A stretch of 60,048 nt of DNA from Fragilaria crotonensis (GCA_022925895.1 JAKSYS010000372.1:1-60048), one strand, 5' to 3'; shown: positions 1-11,423, counted from the first letter of the stretch. The notes: generated by a model from the sequence alone, not told the origin. Numbers and translations: made by a program.

Positions 1-590
1 AATCGATCTTCAAATAGTCGTCACAATACAGTATCACCAGTACAGTACAATGGCGACTATTTGGTGACCGAAATTCGATCTTCAAATAGTCGTCACAGTA
101 CAGTATCACCAGTACAGTACAATGGCGACTATTTGGTGATCGAAATTCGATCTTCAAATAGTCGTCACAATACTGTATCACCAGTACAGTACAATGGCGA
201 CTATTTGGTGACGAAATTCGATCTTCAAATAGTCGTCACAGTCTGATATCACCAGTACAGTACAATGGCGACTGGTGATCGAAATTCGATCTTCAAATAG
301 TCGTCACAGCATGCAGTATCACCAGTACAGTACAATGGCGACTATTTGGTGACCGAAATTCAATCTTCAAATAGTCGTCACAGTACGAGTATCACCAGTA
401 CAGTACAATGGCGACTATTTGGTGATCGAAATTCGATCTTCAAATAGTCGTCACAGTACGAGTATCACCAGTACAGTACAATGGCGACTATTTGGTGACC
501 GAAATTCGATCTTCAAATAGTCGTCACAGTACGAGTATCACCAGTACAGTACAATGGCGACTATTTGGTGACCGAAATTCGATCTTCGAA
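1..590 (-). repeat. Tandem array A1, 72-bp units with palindromic core
   Basis: About eight head-to-tail units of 72 bp, cut off by the left window edge. Each unit contains GACTATTT and AAATAGTC as inverted arms around a GATCGAAATTCGATC centre, so every unit could form a hairpin or cruciform. The reverse complement of the unit core matches the 73-bp units at 2231-3330 and 7085-8060, so this array is inverted relative to those two. The inter-core spacer is also conserved between units, which argues against a CRISPR. Short open frames inside the array are translations of the repeat and are not genes. Confidence 0.93.
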
Positions 591-747
591 TTTCGATCTT
601 CGACGAGTGTTCTGAGTGATGTCGCCCCTGAGCACTGACGTACTTCTGACACGTGCGACGTGACAGAAGTATAAACTCGTATCACAATTTTCATCGTTCG
701 ATTGCCTTGCTCAACGCTGTTGCGAATGGTTATCAAACGGAAGAAAC

Positions 748-1124
748 AACTTGGAAACCATCATGAGTACGTCAAAACAGGTCACTGTTATCTGTGACTC
801 GGGGCACAGTAACAGCAGTTCCAACCTTGACGTTCGAAAAACCATGATGAGGAGTACGGTTGTGGAATGCAGATGTAACAACAGGAAACCATCATGAGTG
901 CGTCAAAACAGGTCACTGTTATCTGTGACTGGGGCACAGTAACAGCAGTTCCAACCTTGACGTTCGAAAAACCATGATGAGGAGTACGGTTGTGGAATGC
1001 AGATGTAACAACTTGGAAACCATCATGAGTACGTCAAAACAGGTCACTGTTATCTGTGACTCGGGGCACAGTAACAGCAGTTCCAACCTTGACGTTCGAA
1101 AAACCATGATGAGGAGTACGGTTG
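748..1124 (+). repeat. 131-bp direct repeat, three copies, at the start of the dioxygenase-like gene
   Basis: Three consecutive copies with the landmark GAAACCATCATGAGT at 754, 885 and 1016, giving a period of 131 bp. 131 is not a multiple of three, so the copies are read in different frames. Only the third copy is in frame with the downstream gene. Each copy carries candidate ATG codons, so the true translation start of the following gene is uncertain. This could be a duplicated 5' leader or promoter. Confidence 0.85.
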
Positions 1125-2230
1125 TACAGAATGATACCACAAGTGATGACATTGGCAAGACTGGAAAACGAGGTTTTCAACATGTATATAAATCAGGGAA
1201 AAAGTCTAGCATCACGACGCAGGAAGCATACAAGATGGCGATACAAAATGGCAAGCCAAAGAGTGTTTATGCAAAGAAGCGCAATTATTTGAAGAAGAAA
1301 AGGCTAGATAGTTTGATGCAAGTTTCATCGTCGCATGAGCATACACTGGGCAAAGCACTGTTGCAGAACAGTTGTAAACCTTTATTCTATAGTGGAGCCG
1401 ATATGGAAAACTCAACGAGACTTCGCAAACGCATAGGTGATGCGCACATGCTGTTTGCAATCAATGATCTTAAAGTCATTGACAATATGTCTGGTGCCCG
1501 TTTGATGTTACCGAATGGAGATAACGTCTTCACTTTGATCCCACGTCCGTATGTTGTCGAAAAACTTACAAGGGTTAACCAAACCATCGAGGCACTTTAT
1601 GCACTTGAGGATGCAGAATCCAAAGCAGAAGTGCGTGGAATTAAACGACTACCTGTTGCTGAAGATAATGGCAAATACACCACTGTTGGGTTAAAGCCAA
1701 ACCGTGGATCACCTGGCATAACCGAGTCTTGGCCAAAAACATTAAGTGAATGGAGCAAGACACAAATCCGTGACTTAATGAGGAGGTGTCATGAAGTGGC
1801 AAAGGGGTTCATTCCAGGGAATGATCTTCGAGGACTGCGAAGTGCCCAATGGTTTGCCGAATGGCCAAGTATGGTAGGTATGCAATCCGAACCAATCTGG
1901 GGTAGTCTTGCCTGTGGCAAGAACTATTGTTTGAATTCTCATACCGATGACGATTTTTTCTATTCCTTGACAACGATCGTTTCGCAACATGGATTGCAAC
2001 CAGGACGGTATGATAAATACCGATTGGATGCTGAAGTGACAAATTACTTTGCATTTGCTGAGCAAGGGATTGCTGCGGCACTGAGGCCGGGAGATATGTT
2101 ACTTTTCAATCCATTGTATCACCACTGTTTGACATCCCGCACATTGCATTGTCAAGAGAAAGATGTGTTTTGTGTGTCATTGTACCTTAAGACAGCAATT
2201 GTTGGAGGAAACAATAATAATGCGCTGTAA
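1025..2230 (+). CDS. 2OG-Fe(II) dioxygenase-like protein of the array-bounded element
   Basis: Predicted 401 aa. The C-terminal third shows a double-stranded beta-helix signature. His306-Thr-Asp308 (NSHTDDDFF) fits the HxD iron ligands. About 60 residues later, LRPGDMLLFNPLYHH followed by an SR pair supplies the distal His (366 or 367) and the Arg372 expected to bind 2-oxoglutarate. The N-terminal 150 residues are Lys/Ser-rich and resemble no domain I know. The family oxidises protein, small-molecule or nucleic-acid substrates; TET/JBP members act on DNA bases and are known from some fungal transposons. The substrate here is inference. Start: ATG at 1025 lies in the third 131-bp repeat copy; ATG at 1106 or an upstream start at 974 is also possible. 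The gene lies between inverted repeat arrays A1 and A2 and ends directly at A2. Confidence 0.55.
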   Translation: MSTSKQVTVICDSGHSNSSSNLDVRKTMMRSTVVQNDTTSDDIGKTGKRGFQHVYKSGKKSSITTQEAYKMAIQNGKPKSVYAKKRNYLKKKRLDSLMQVSSSHEHTLGKALLQNSCKPLFYSGADMENSTRLRKRIGDAHMLFAINDLKVIDNMSGARLMLPNGDNVFTLIPRPYVVEKLTRVNQTIEALYALEDAESKAEVRGIKRLPVAEDNGKYTTVGLKPNRGSPGITESWPKTLSEWSKTQIRDLMRRCHEVAKGFIPGNDLRGLRSAQWFAEWPSMVGMQSEPIWGSLACGKNYCLNSHTDDDFFYSLTTIVSQHGLQPGRYDKYRLDAEVTNYFAFAEQGIAAALRPGDMLLFNPLYHHCLTSRTLHCQEKDVFCVSLYLKTAIVGGNNNNAL

Positions 2231-3330
2231 AAATAGTCGTCTTCGTAATGTCATACTGTTACTTGTCCAATTGTGACTATTTGAAGATCGAAATTCGAAC
2301 ACCAAATAGTCGTCTTCGAACTGTCATACTGTTACTTGTCCAATTGTGACTATTTGAAGATCGAAATTCGAACACCAAATAGTCGTCTTCGTACTGTCAT
2401 ACTGTTACTTGTCCAATTGTGACTATTTGAAGATCGAAATTCGTACACCAAATAGTCGTCATCGTACTGTCATAGTGTTACTTGTCCAATTGTGACTATT
2501 TGAAGATCGAAATTCGTACACCAAATAGTCGTCATCGTACTGTCATAGTGTTACTTGTCCGTTTGTGACTATTTGAAGATCGAAATTCGTACACCAAATA
2601 GTCGTCTTCGTACTGTCATACTGTTACTTGTCCAATTGTGACTATTTGAAGATCGAAATTCGTACACCAAATAGTCGTCTTCGTACTGTCATACTGTTAC
2701 TTGTCCAATTGTGACTATTTGAAGATCAAATGCACCAAATAGTCGTCATCGTACTGTCATAGTGTTACTTGTCCGTTTGTGACTATTTGAAGATCGAAAT
2801 TCGTACACCAAATAGTCGTCATCGTACTGTCATAGTGTTACTTGTCCGTTTGTGACTATTTGAAGATCGAAATTCGTACACCAAATAGTCGTCATCGTAC
2901 TGTCATACTGTTACTTGTCCCATCGTGACTATTTGAAGATCGAAATTCGTACACCAAATAGTCGTCATCGTACTGTCATAGTGTTACTTGTCCGTTTGTG
3001 ACTATTTGAAGATCGAAATTCGTACACCAAATAGTCGTCATCGTACTGACATACTGTTACTTGTTCATTCGGGACTATTTGAAGATCGAAATTCGTACAC
3101 CAAATAGTCGTCATCGTACTGTCATAGTGTTACTTGTCCGTTTGTGACTATTTGAAGATCGAAATTCGTACACCAAATAGTCGTCATCGTACTGACATAC
3201 TGTTACTTGTTCATTCGGGACTATTTGAAGATCGAAATTCGTACACCAAATAGTGGTGACTATTTGAAGATCGAAGTTACGGGTTACTTCTTGTACGAAG
3301 GCTATTTGAAGATCAGAATCTGTACACAAT
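2231..3330 (+). repeat. Tandem array A2, 73-bp units
   Basis: About 15 units with a 73-bp period (AAATAGTCGTC landmarks at 2231, 2304, 2377 and so on). Each unit has GACTATTTGAAGATCGAAA and CACCAAATAGTC as imperfect inverted arms. Spacers are near-identical with only a few variant types, so the array probably grew by unequal exchange. It begins immediately after the stop of the dioxygenase-like gene and ends about 80 bp before the start of the long downstream gene, so it must hold the promoter or 5' leader of the latter. Confidence 0.93.
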
Positions 3331-3413
3331 TAGTGCGATCGACAGTGTGAACAGCTGCACCTAATTCTAACTGTTGAAGGTTGTCAACTCTTAAACAACT
3401 CAAGTCACTCAGT

Positions 3414-6400
3414 ATGCCCCCGAAGAAAAATAGGTTGCCGAAGGCAACCATGGATCATGACGATGATCCATTTGACGGATCTGAACCCCCAGTGATGAAG
3501 ACGATGGTTGAGATGATGAAATGGCACCACCGCATTCCACCTGATCAATTACCAACGTTCCTTCAGGAATATCGTATTCTTCACTTTGTTGGAAAAGAAG
3601 ATGAATACAGTGCAAGTGATACTGTTTATGAATTGTATCATATAATATTCGACGACCCTTCAGATCGGAAGTCACTGTCGTCTTGCCTTGGAAAGGGTGA
3701 GACACTTAGTATATGGGAAAAGGAGAAACCCACTGCTATTTGCGCTATCACGTTTGTGCAACGAGAGAACGCTGTTTTGGTTCTTTTTTTGGCAACTAAG
3801 GTTGATTATCAGGCCAACGGAATGGCAACTTTTTTGCTTTCAATTATGCATCAAGTTGTAAAGTGTAGGGTGGGTGTTGATCAGGTAAATGTTTATTTGA
3901 AAGCAAATCCGACCGCCAACAAAGTGGCATGGGATTATTATTTAAGACGCAACTTTGCCGAAATGGCTGAAGGTAATGAAGCATTTCCTAAAGTTTTGAG
4001 AGACTGTTTTGCCAATGAGGTTGGCGATAGTCCTCTCAAGGACTATCTCGGATTCAGCAACGATTTGAAGTGGTTGACGATTTCCCTTACACGTAAATAT
4101 TTTGCCTTGCCACCAAAATCCAGAAGACACAAAGTATTGAAAAGGTTGTTCAACAATCCCAACGACAACACCATTGATTGTCCATCCGTGTATGCTTTTT
4201 TCCCGGGAAACTTAACATACGAAGAGGCAGAATTTTGTACACCAAGTTATGATTGTTACTCGGGTGAATTTTGGGATGACAAGGCCTTCCATCCGAGTGC
4301 ACCGATGATGGAAAAATACCTATTCCAAGGTCCAAGTGCTCGTCTGACTTGGATAGATCGTTGCCTTACGCGCAAAGGTGACAGTCTTTCTCCAGACTTT
4401 GTGGACATTGCCCTAGGATGGTTGCAGCGGTATTGTAAAGCTGAAATTTGGTCGACCCTGACCTTTATTCCTTGTAAGATCATGACGGAGGTGTCAACAA
4501 TGGAGAGCCTTTTTACATCGTTTATTAAAGGACGGATCGTTCTATCTAAGGATCCCAATCTAGAAACCAAAACCAATCAAGAGAGAAGAGAGTTTGTAAA
4601 CCATATCTTTCATTACGAGATTGACCAAAAGAGGTTTATGGAGGCCTCAATTCTGGTGGTGGAGTTCATTTTACAACACAAGGAACTCCTCACGAAGCCA
4701 TTTATTGTCATTCCTGCACAAGATGATGAAGATTGTTCATGGACTGCTTTCGTGGCGGTGAATTTTGGAAAAACTGGGAACAATGAGAAGGATACAAAGT
4801 GTGGATATTTTTGGTTTGATCCAACTGGAAAACGTCGCCCTTCTAACCCACCGCCAATTTGCCGGTTCTTCCTCAAATTGGTGAACTTCATACTCGGTCC
4901 TGAGAATGATCCAAATGCGAGAGCACGAAAACCAAAAAAAGAAAAGGAAAGGGAAAGCTCACCGTGGAAAGACAAGGTTGTTGCACCATGGTTTTTCAAC
5001 ATGCATGCGTTTTACGTCGGTTTCACACGACAAGGCAAAAATTTTGGTTGTGTCGTCACTGACAAAAAGAATGAGACAAGTGACATAGAGGCGGGGCGCT
5101 TCCCGCCGTTGAGTTTACCGCCAGATTACATTCTCCTTAAGGAAAGGTCACGGGATATCGCGCAAAGTGGTTTAAGATCATTGATTTTCATCCGCGATTT
5201 TTGTGTCATGGTGCACGACGTCACATTTGACACAAATGGTAATGTGAAAGGTGACATCACTTTCGACCGCAATGACAATGTCGAGGGCATGGGCAGGCAG
5301 ATTCCCACATCAAATCGACCGTTTGCTCACTATTTACATGACGTGTACGTGAGCTTGTTTCAACTAATTGACAGAATAGCAAGCAGCAACTTTGGGTCGG
5401 TTCGAGAAGGAACTGATGAGTACCAAAAGTATCTTCGTCCCAGCAAGGGGTTGGAACGGTCGCTTTTGTTGGGTGCAAAACTAATGATGCCCGAAAAAGA
5501 AGATGCGTTTCCTGATTTAGCCAAGATTTCGGGGTGGAAACCATTCTCAAAACATGCAGTGTTGGTTGGCAGGGAAAGAGATTCGTGCGAGACGAATGAT
5601 GCTGATGTAGCGAAGCGGTTGCGAAAGACTTCGCGAAAGCCTCGACAAACAAAGAACAAAGGGAAGAAGGCTGGTGGTGAAGAGCAGTCGGGTGGTCTAG
5701 GCCAGCGAACGCAGGATAATCCATCGTTGACAAAGTCACCAGCAAGAAAGTCACCAGCAAGAAAGTCACCAGCAAGAAAGTCACCAGCAAGAAAGTCACC
5801 AGCAAGAAAGTCACCAGCAAGAAAGGCTGAAGCGACACCAGAAAGGATTCAAGACAACGAAAAGGTGCCTGATGGAGCACATACGACCACGGCGCGGTCG
5901 CAGGGAAGTGAATTCCTGCCATGGTCTATAGAGCATATTGCTCCATTTATTTCAATTTTCAAAAACGACTTCCAAAATGCTGCATCAGAAGATGAGAAGA
6001 AGAATCTGTGTTGGCAAATCATTGCTCTTTCGCACGGAAGTCTCCATTGCCATTTGTCGAAAATGCCTTGAAGTTTATACGCGATAATTTGAAAAGGAAA
6101 ATGAAAGTTTTCGATAATCGCGAAACATGGAAAAAGGATGTACTGTGTGGGAAGGGGCAACGCAAATGCATTCCGTACCTTGATCGCACATCGGACTTCA
6201 AGAAAATGCACTTGTCAGCAACTAGTCAGGCAGAAAAATATGAGGTGGTGCGTACCATTTACACTACTCTAAAAAGGAGGGATTTCGATTCCTCGAGATG
6301 ACAGAAAAAAAAATGTGGAAGGAAAAAACATACGATGATGGAATGGCCTATATTAGATCGCGAATGAAACGTGTGTGTAACGAAAAAGAAGGGGAGGGCA

Positions 6401-7056
6401 TAACGCCGTCAATAAATGATTTGGAGGCCGGACCAGGTCCATTTGAAAGTACATCACTACCGCCAAATGGAATTGTACTACGTAAACGCGATGAACCAAA
6501 GGGACATCCACCAAACATGGATTTCCGTCGGGTAATCCGAAGAGCTGCAGATGACACGTTTGAAAGTAAAACAGAAAGCGCTAAGGACAATATTGCAGGT
6601 GAAGTGCTAGAGGAAATGCGGAAAAAAGGTTATATCTTTGTCAATAAGGTGGAAGACGTTTGGAAAGGTATCAACACGAAAGAAGTAAGGACAAAGGTTC
6701 GGGATCGTCTAAGGAAATCAGTGTACTTTGGGAAACAAAGTACGGTGAGAGCAAAGAGGAAAGCTGGTGACGACAATGATGCTGGCATCATTGAATGCAA
6801 TAAGCCTTCAAAACAGCGGATGACAGGAAGTTTGAAAGCTGGTGACGAGGATGATGCTTGTATTGAATGCAATAAGCCTTCAAAGCACTCGTGTCGGAAA
6901 TGTAAGAAGCATGTATGTTCCATGTGTTGCTATGGAAAGAGAAAGCTCGAAAACACTTGGTGGTGCAACGTGTGTTTCAATAGACAAAGTGTTTGGAAGC
7001 AAACATTAATTCGGGACGGCAATTACAGTACTTCGGATGAAGAATGCAAGAAATGA
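3414..7056 (+). CDS. Multidomain mobile-element protein: GNAT, C48-like region, KSPAR repeats, DUF6824-like, zinc finger (two frameshifts)
   Basis: First ATG is at 3414. The first open frame runs to 6071, a second covers 6008-6301 and a third 6298-7056. Sequence flow suggests one protein interrupted by single-base deletions near 6059-6062 and in the A-run at 6271-6275. Order of parts: (1) about residues 100-200, a GNAT-like acetyltransferase with VDYQANGMA (motif A) and VNVYLKANPTANK plus YYLRRNF (motif B); (2) about residues 350-560, a region resembling Ulp1/C48 peptidases with FWFDP and RQGKNFGC, but with Ser before the Trp where His is expected, so probably inactive; (3) six KSPAR repeats, which suggest nucleic-acid or chromatin contact; (4) two DUF6824-like segments, DVLCGKG...FRFLE...YIRSR and HPPNMDFRR...KVRDRLRK; (5) a C-terminal Cys/His cluster ending in LIRDGNY. 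No DDE transposase triad was found. Function unknown. Confidence 0.55.
5733..5822 (+). repeat. 15-bp coding minisatellite, (KSPAR)6
   Basis: Six perfect in-frame copies of AAGTCACCAGCAAGA inside the long mobile-element gene. They encode a basic SPAR/SPAK-like tail reminiscent of histone H1 and other DNA-tethering tails. Copy number probably varies between element copies. Confidence 0.95.
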
Positions 7057-7084
7057 GTTCATCGCAGTCGTACTGGCTGTATGT

Positions 7085-8060
7085 AGTAGCATATTTGAAG
7101 GTCAAAATTCGTACACCAAATAGTCGTCTTCTTACTGTCATAGTGTTACTTGTCCATTCGTGACTATTTGAAGATCGAAATTCGTACACCAAATAGTCGT
7201 CTTCTTACTGACACACTGTTACTTGTCCATTCGAGACTATTTGAAGATCGAAATTCGTACACCAAATAGTCGTCTTCTTACTGTCATACTGTTACTTGTT
7301 CATTCGTGACTATTTGAAGATCGAAATTCGTACACCAAATAGTCGTCATCGTACTGACATACTGTTACTTGTCGATTCGGGACTATTTGAAGATCGAAAT
7401 TCGTACACCAAATAGTCGTCTTCTTACTGTCATACTGTTACTTGTTCATTCGTGACTATTTGAAGATCGAAATTCGTACACCAAATAGTCGTCTTCTTAC
7501 TGTCATACTGTTACTTGTTCATTCGTGACTATTTGAAGATCGAAATTCGTACACCAAATAGTCGTCATCGTACTGACATACTGTTACTTGTTCATTCGTG
7601 ACTATTTGAAGATCGAAATTCGTACACCAAATAGTCGTCATCTTACTGACATACTGTTACTTGTTCATTCGTGACTATTTGAAGATCGAAATTCGTACAC
7701 CAAATAGTCGTCTTCTTACTGACATACTGTTACTTGTTCATTCGTGACTATTTGAAGATCGAAATTCGTACACCAAATAGTCGTCTTCTTACTGACATAC
7801 TGTTACTTGTCCATTCGTGACTATTTGAAGATCGAATTTTGATCAGCAAATAGTCGTCAACGTACTGACATACTGTTACTTGTTCATTCGTGACTATTTG
7901 AAGATCGAAATTCTTACACCAAATAGTCGTCATCGTACTGACACACTGTTACTTGTCCATCGAGACTATTTGAAGATCGAAATTCGTACACCAAATAGTC
8001 GTCATCGTACTGACACACTGTTACTTGTCCATCGAGACTATTTGAAATCGAAATTCGTAC
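7085..8060 (+). repeat. Tandem array A3, 73-bp units
   Basis: About 13 units of the same family and orientation as A2 and inverted relative to A1. The array starts about 30 bp after the stop of the multidomain gene and degrades near 8050-8090. With A1 at the other side it gives the 1-8 kb segment inverted repeat-array ends, as expected for a mobile element with long, internally repetitive termini. Confidence 0.93.
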
Positions 8061-8827
8061 AGAAAAATAGTTCTGTTGGTGACGATTAAGAAGAAAAGTG
8101 TACCTTCAAGGAGATTTGCAACCCTGTTGTTATTGAGTACAAAGTACTGTCGTTGATGTACTCGAGTACAAAGTAGTGTAAGTTCGAGTGATTCAAAACA
8201 AGGGAAACACATGAATCACTGATAGAAGGAGATAAGTAGCAGTTATCTTCCTGGCATGACAAAGGGTTGACATGCGCGTTAGGAAAAGCGCCAACAGAAG
8301 TCAACAACAAAGATTCCGTGTTTTGTCAGCCATTCAAATTTCCGATGTCTTCAAAAATCTTCTACAGGAGGACTGACTGTCGTTTATTACTGTGACGTGG
8401 GTGCTGACGTCAAATTGGTGAAACCTAATCGGATCTATTCGCCCCCCGTCTACAAGCAGTATCATCTATCATCTCCTGATCTACACTGTACAGTACCGTG
8501 TACCGTGCGGGAGTGTGTATAGAATATATTTGAAATTGGTCTACTTGTACTGGACTGTACCATGCCCAAAAGTCTCGGAATGATCACAAATATCAAATAT
8601 CACATCTCAACGGAACAGGTCAGACACAGAGGAAGGCTTTTCTAGATTAGCAATGCTTCGGTTGACCTTGGAAGCATTGCGTCTGCCAGGCTAGAGGCTA
8701 CAGTAGTCAGAAAGGATCTGGACGTGCTATTCCGACAGCGTCACTCGTTCTATGAACACTTAAGCTTTTTTACGTTCGAGCTAACCAGCCCCATTCAGAA
8801 ACATGAATGGTTGTAAGCCGCCCAATC
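8061..8827. other. Non-coding spacer between repeat array and SBP gene
   Basis: No open frame with recognisable similarity. It holds the decayed last repeat unit and several GTAC words near 8480-8560. No terminal repeat of the neighbouring element could be recognised here, so the right end of the 1-8 kb element is placed only approximately, at about 8060-8090. Confidence 0.5.
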
Positions 8828-10888
8828 TTAGAATACCCCGGGATACTGCTGAGGTCCAGTTGGATTTCGGTTAAGGGAATTCATTCCTCCTTCCCTTGCC
8901 ATCAACGATTCAGTATTGCGCGCATAGATTTCCCCGTAGTTACCCAGCATTGATGGCATCGACGAACATGTTGCGCAGAACCGTCCCAAATAAATCGCAT
9001 TTCGGCATTGCATCCGCCGTGACTCGGGTAATATATTTTTCTTCGGCATAGATTGTTGCATGGACAACCCAACGAACAAAGTTGGTCCACTGAGGGTCGT
9101 CTTCTCTCGTCACCAGCGCAAGAGGTTCCTTCGAGTAGCGGTTGGCACCAAGTTCGTATCGAGAACTGTTGCCAGCGAGTGCAGCAACATCAGTGGAATC
9201 ACTGCCGATTGCGTTGCACTCTGTTCCCAGGGCGGCAAAAGCTTCAGAACTTGAGATCTTTGGAACAACAATGGACTCTGGAAACAGCTCACGAACTCGT
9301 GTTATTGAGGTGGTTCCATCTTGCATGCAAATCTTCAATCCTTTACAAGTTGACGAAGTCGAGTCCAACTTATCCGCGCACGCACCGTAAGGCGGAATGC
9401 CGGCGAAGGACAAGCCATCATAAAAACTGACTGGCGCAAAGGAGAATCCTTCGCCAGTTGTTGGTTCGGCACGATCGCGTTGTTGCGTAGCAGTGGTGGT
9501 ACGTGACAAACAGTCTACCAGACCTGAGGCGAGCGCTGTGAATCGAGCTGTTGCTGGAAGGACGGTATAGACTACGTGCGTGTCAACGCCATTAAAAATA
9601 GCAGCCGCTAGCGCACGACAATAGTCGACATCAAAGCCGCTCCAGGAGCGAGTCGACTTGTCGAAATCTCCAAAACTGCCAGTAATTGCGATTCCGCATT
9701 TCAAGTGACCCCGCTGTCGAATGGCTTCAAGCGTGCCACCCGGCACTGGACCTTTACCAACTGTCAGGACAGACCCGAATGGAAACGAGTACATAAGCCC
9801 AGAAGTGCCATTATTGATAGTATTCAAGGTCGATCGAGGCACAATCTTTTGCAAATGACGCTCGTACATTTCACCGTAGTTTCCAACCTGGGCTATTGCA
9901 TGTTGGTACATTCTGTATAGGCATCGCCAAAGTTTGAAGTTTCAGGAAACTCATTTGCGTTAGCCTGTTCAATGTCACGTTCCTCTGCACTGAAAAGAGA
10001 CTCCACAACCCAATACACAAAGTCGCTCCAGAACGCGTCGCCCTCGCGAGTCACGACAGCCAACGGTTCTTTCGAAAACTGCGTAGTTCCGACAACATAG
10101 TCATTTTCAGTGTATCCCTTTAGTTCTAGAACAGTTGCGGATATCCCTGTTTGTTCTTCGGTGATGACATTGCAGCTTCCTTCTATAAAGTTTGTGTACA
10201 GTGCATTTGCTGATTCCACCGGTAACACATTTGCACTCGGGGCCCAGTCACCAACGATTTCAACATGAGTTGTCCCCTGACTAACACATATGAGCACGGT
10301 AGAACACTCTCCTGTAAAATTACGTTGTTCAACGCAGTCCAAGTAGGGTTGACGGCCCCCAAAGCCGACACCGTTGTACAGGTATGGCATTGTGAATTCG
10401 AATCCTGCACCGACCGATGGTTCATGAACATCGCGCTCCATGGTAATTGTCGAGACGCGTGCCATGACGTCGATTGATTTGTTTTGCAAAAACGTCCAAC
10501 GATCACCCGAGGATAAGAGTGGGGTGAATTCGACTTTTCCATCAGATGTTCCAAACATGGCAGCTGCGACCGCGCGGCATAGGTCTGCATCGAAACCAAT
10601 CTGCGTACCGTCGTCGGCTTTGACAGCAAATCCATTTTGTCCATCAGGAATACCGCATCTGAGGAAACCTCGAGCGACAATTTCGTCCAGAGTTTCCGAC
10701 GAGGCGGTGGAATTAGGCGCCGTGTTGATCGGGACGGGAGTGGGTGCCGACTGCGCACCGACCTTGCTTTGACTGTCAGCCATGTCTCGGACTTCACTCA
10801 GGGAAACCGACCCGAGGATTACACCTGATAGGGCAAGAGCGATCCCAATCAGGGTCAACGCGGTGAGCACACCACCTCCTTCACACAT
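8828..10888 (-). pseudogene. Two-domain bacterial-type amino-acid-binding protein (SBP family 3), two frameshifts
   Basis: Start ATG at 10888. An N-terminal hydrophobic segment (LTALTLIGIALALSGVILG) would anchor or export the protein. Two consecutive family-3 solute-binding domains follow, each starting like bacterial general amino-acid binding proteins (FLRCGI.. and HLKCGI..), with GFDADLCRAVAAAMF and GFDVDYCRALAAAIF, and each ending with (V/L)GNYGE(M/I)Y(E/A)R. In bacteria such proteins feed ABC amino-acid importers; in a eukaryote the role is unknown. The frame breaks immediately before GNYGE in both domains (about 9893-9911 and 8940-8950), in opposite directions. The second shift leads to the remaining 40 codons and a stop at 8828. 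Probably acquired from bacteria and then duplicated. Calling it a pseudogene is tentative because consensus errors are frequent in this window. Confidence 0.72.
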
Positions 10889-11423
10889 CGGTCAGAACTT
10901 GTGCGGTTTGACAGACTGTGTGACTGTGTGTGTGTGGGCCAAGTTGGTGTGTTTTGCTGTTCCAAGTTTTATGATCAGCGTTACGATGCCATCTCTCACT
11001 TAAAAACATGGAGTTTCCGATTAGTACATTTAAACACGTTCTCAGTCATGTAAGCGTAATTATGCTGTTTCTTGGATGTGGATATGCATATGGGTTGCAT
11101 CTTGCTTGTATTCATATGATATATGATGTATCGCAATCGGTCACAGTAACGAGCAGACGGTATTTGTAATGGCGATCCGTGAACCGAAAAATGAAATTGC
11201 AGTTTCGGGTTAAAACATACATATTCATATCAGAAATCAGACGATCTGAAATCTTCAATCGGATTGCACTTTATGCGTATGAGGCCGATGCTTACAGAAA
11301 GCAAAAACTCGACACACGGACAAAACTCGACGTCATTTTATAAAAACTCGAAGTATACGTTCTCAAAAGTAGACGCAACTATGTCGGGTTTGTGAAACCG
11401 GAATCCTTTTGCCATAAAAATAA
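10889..11423. other. Spacer upstream of the SBP gene, up to the MULE insertion
   Basis: AT-rich with no convincing gene. It must contain the promoter of the leftward SBP gene. The words AAAACTCGACGT and AAAAACTCGAAG occur twice near 11330-11355, just left of the Mutator-like element. Confidence 0.4.

Noticed and set aside
5257-5922. 221-codon antisense frame with a repeated VTFLL motif
   Set aside because: It is the complement of the KSPAR minisatellite and the surrounding coding sequence; no independent support.
1-8060. CRISPR-like repeat/spacer pattern
   Set aside because: The supposed spacers are themselves repeated between units and the host looks eukaryotic; these are ordinary tandem arrays.
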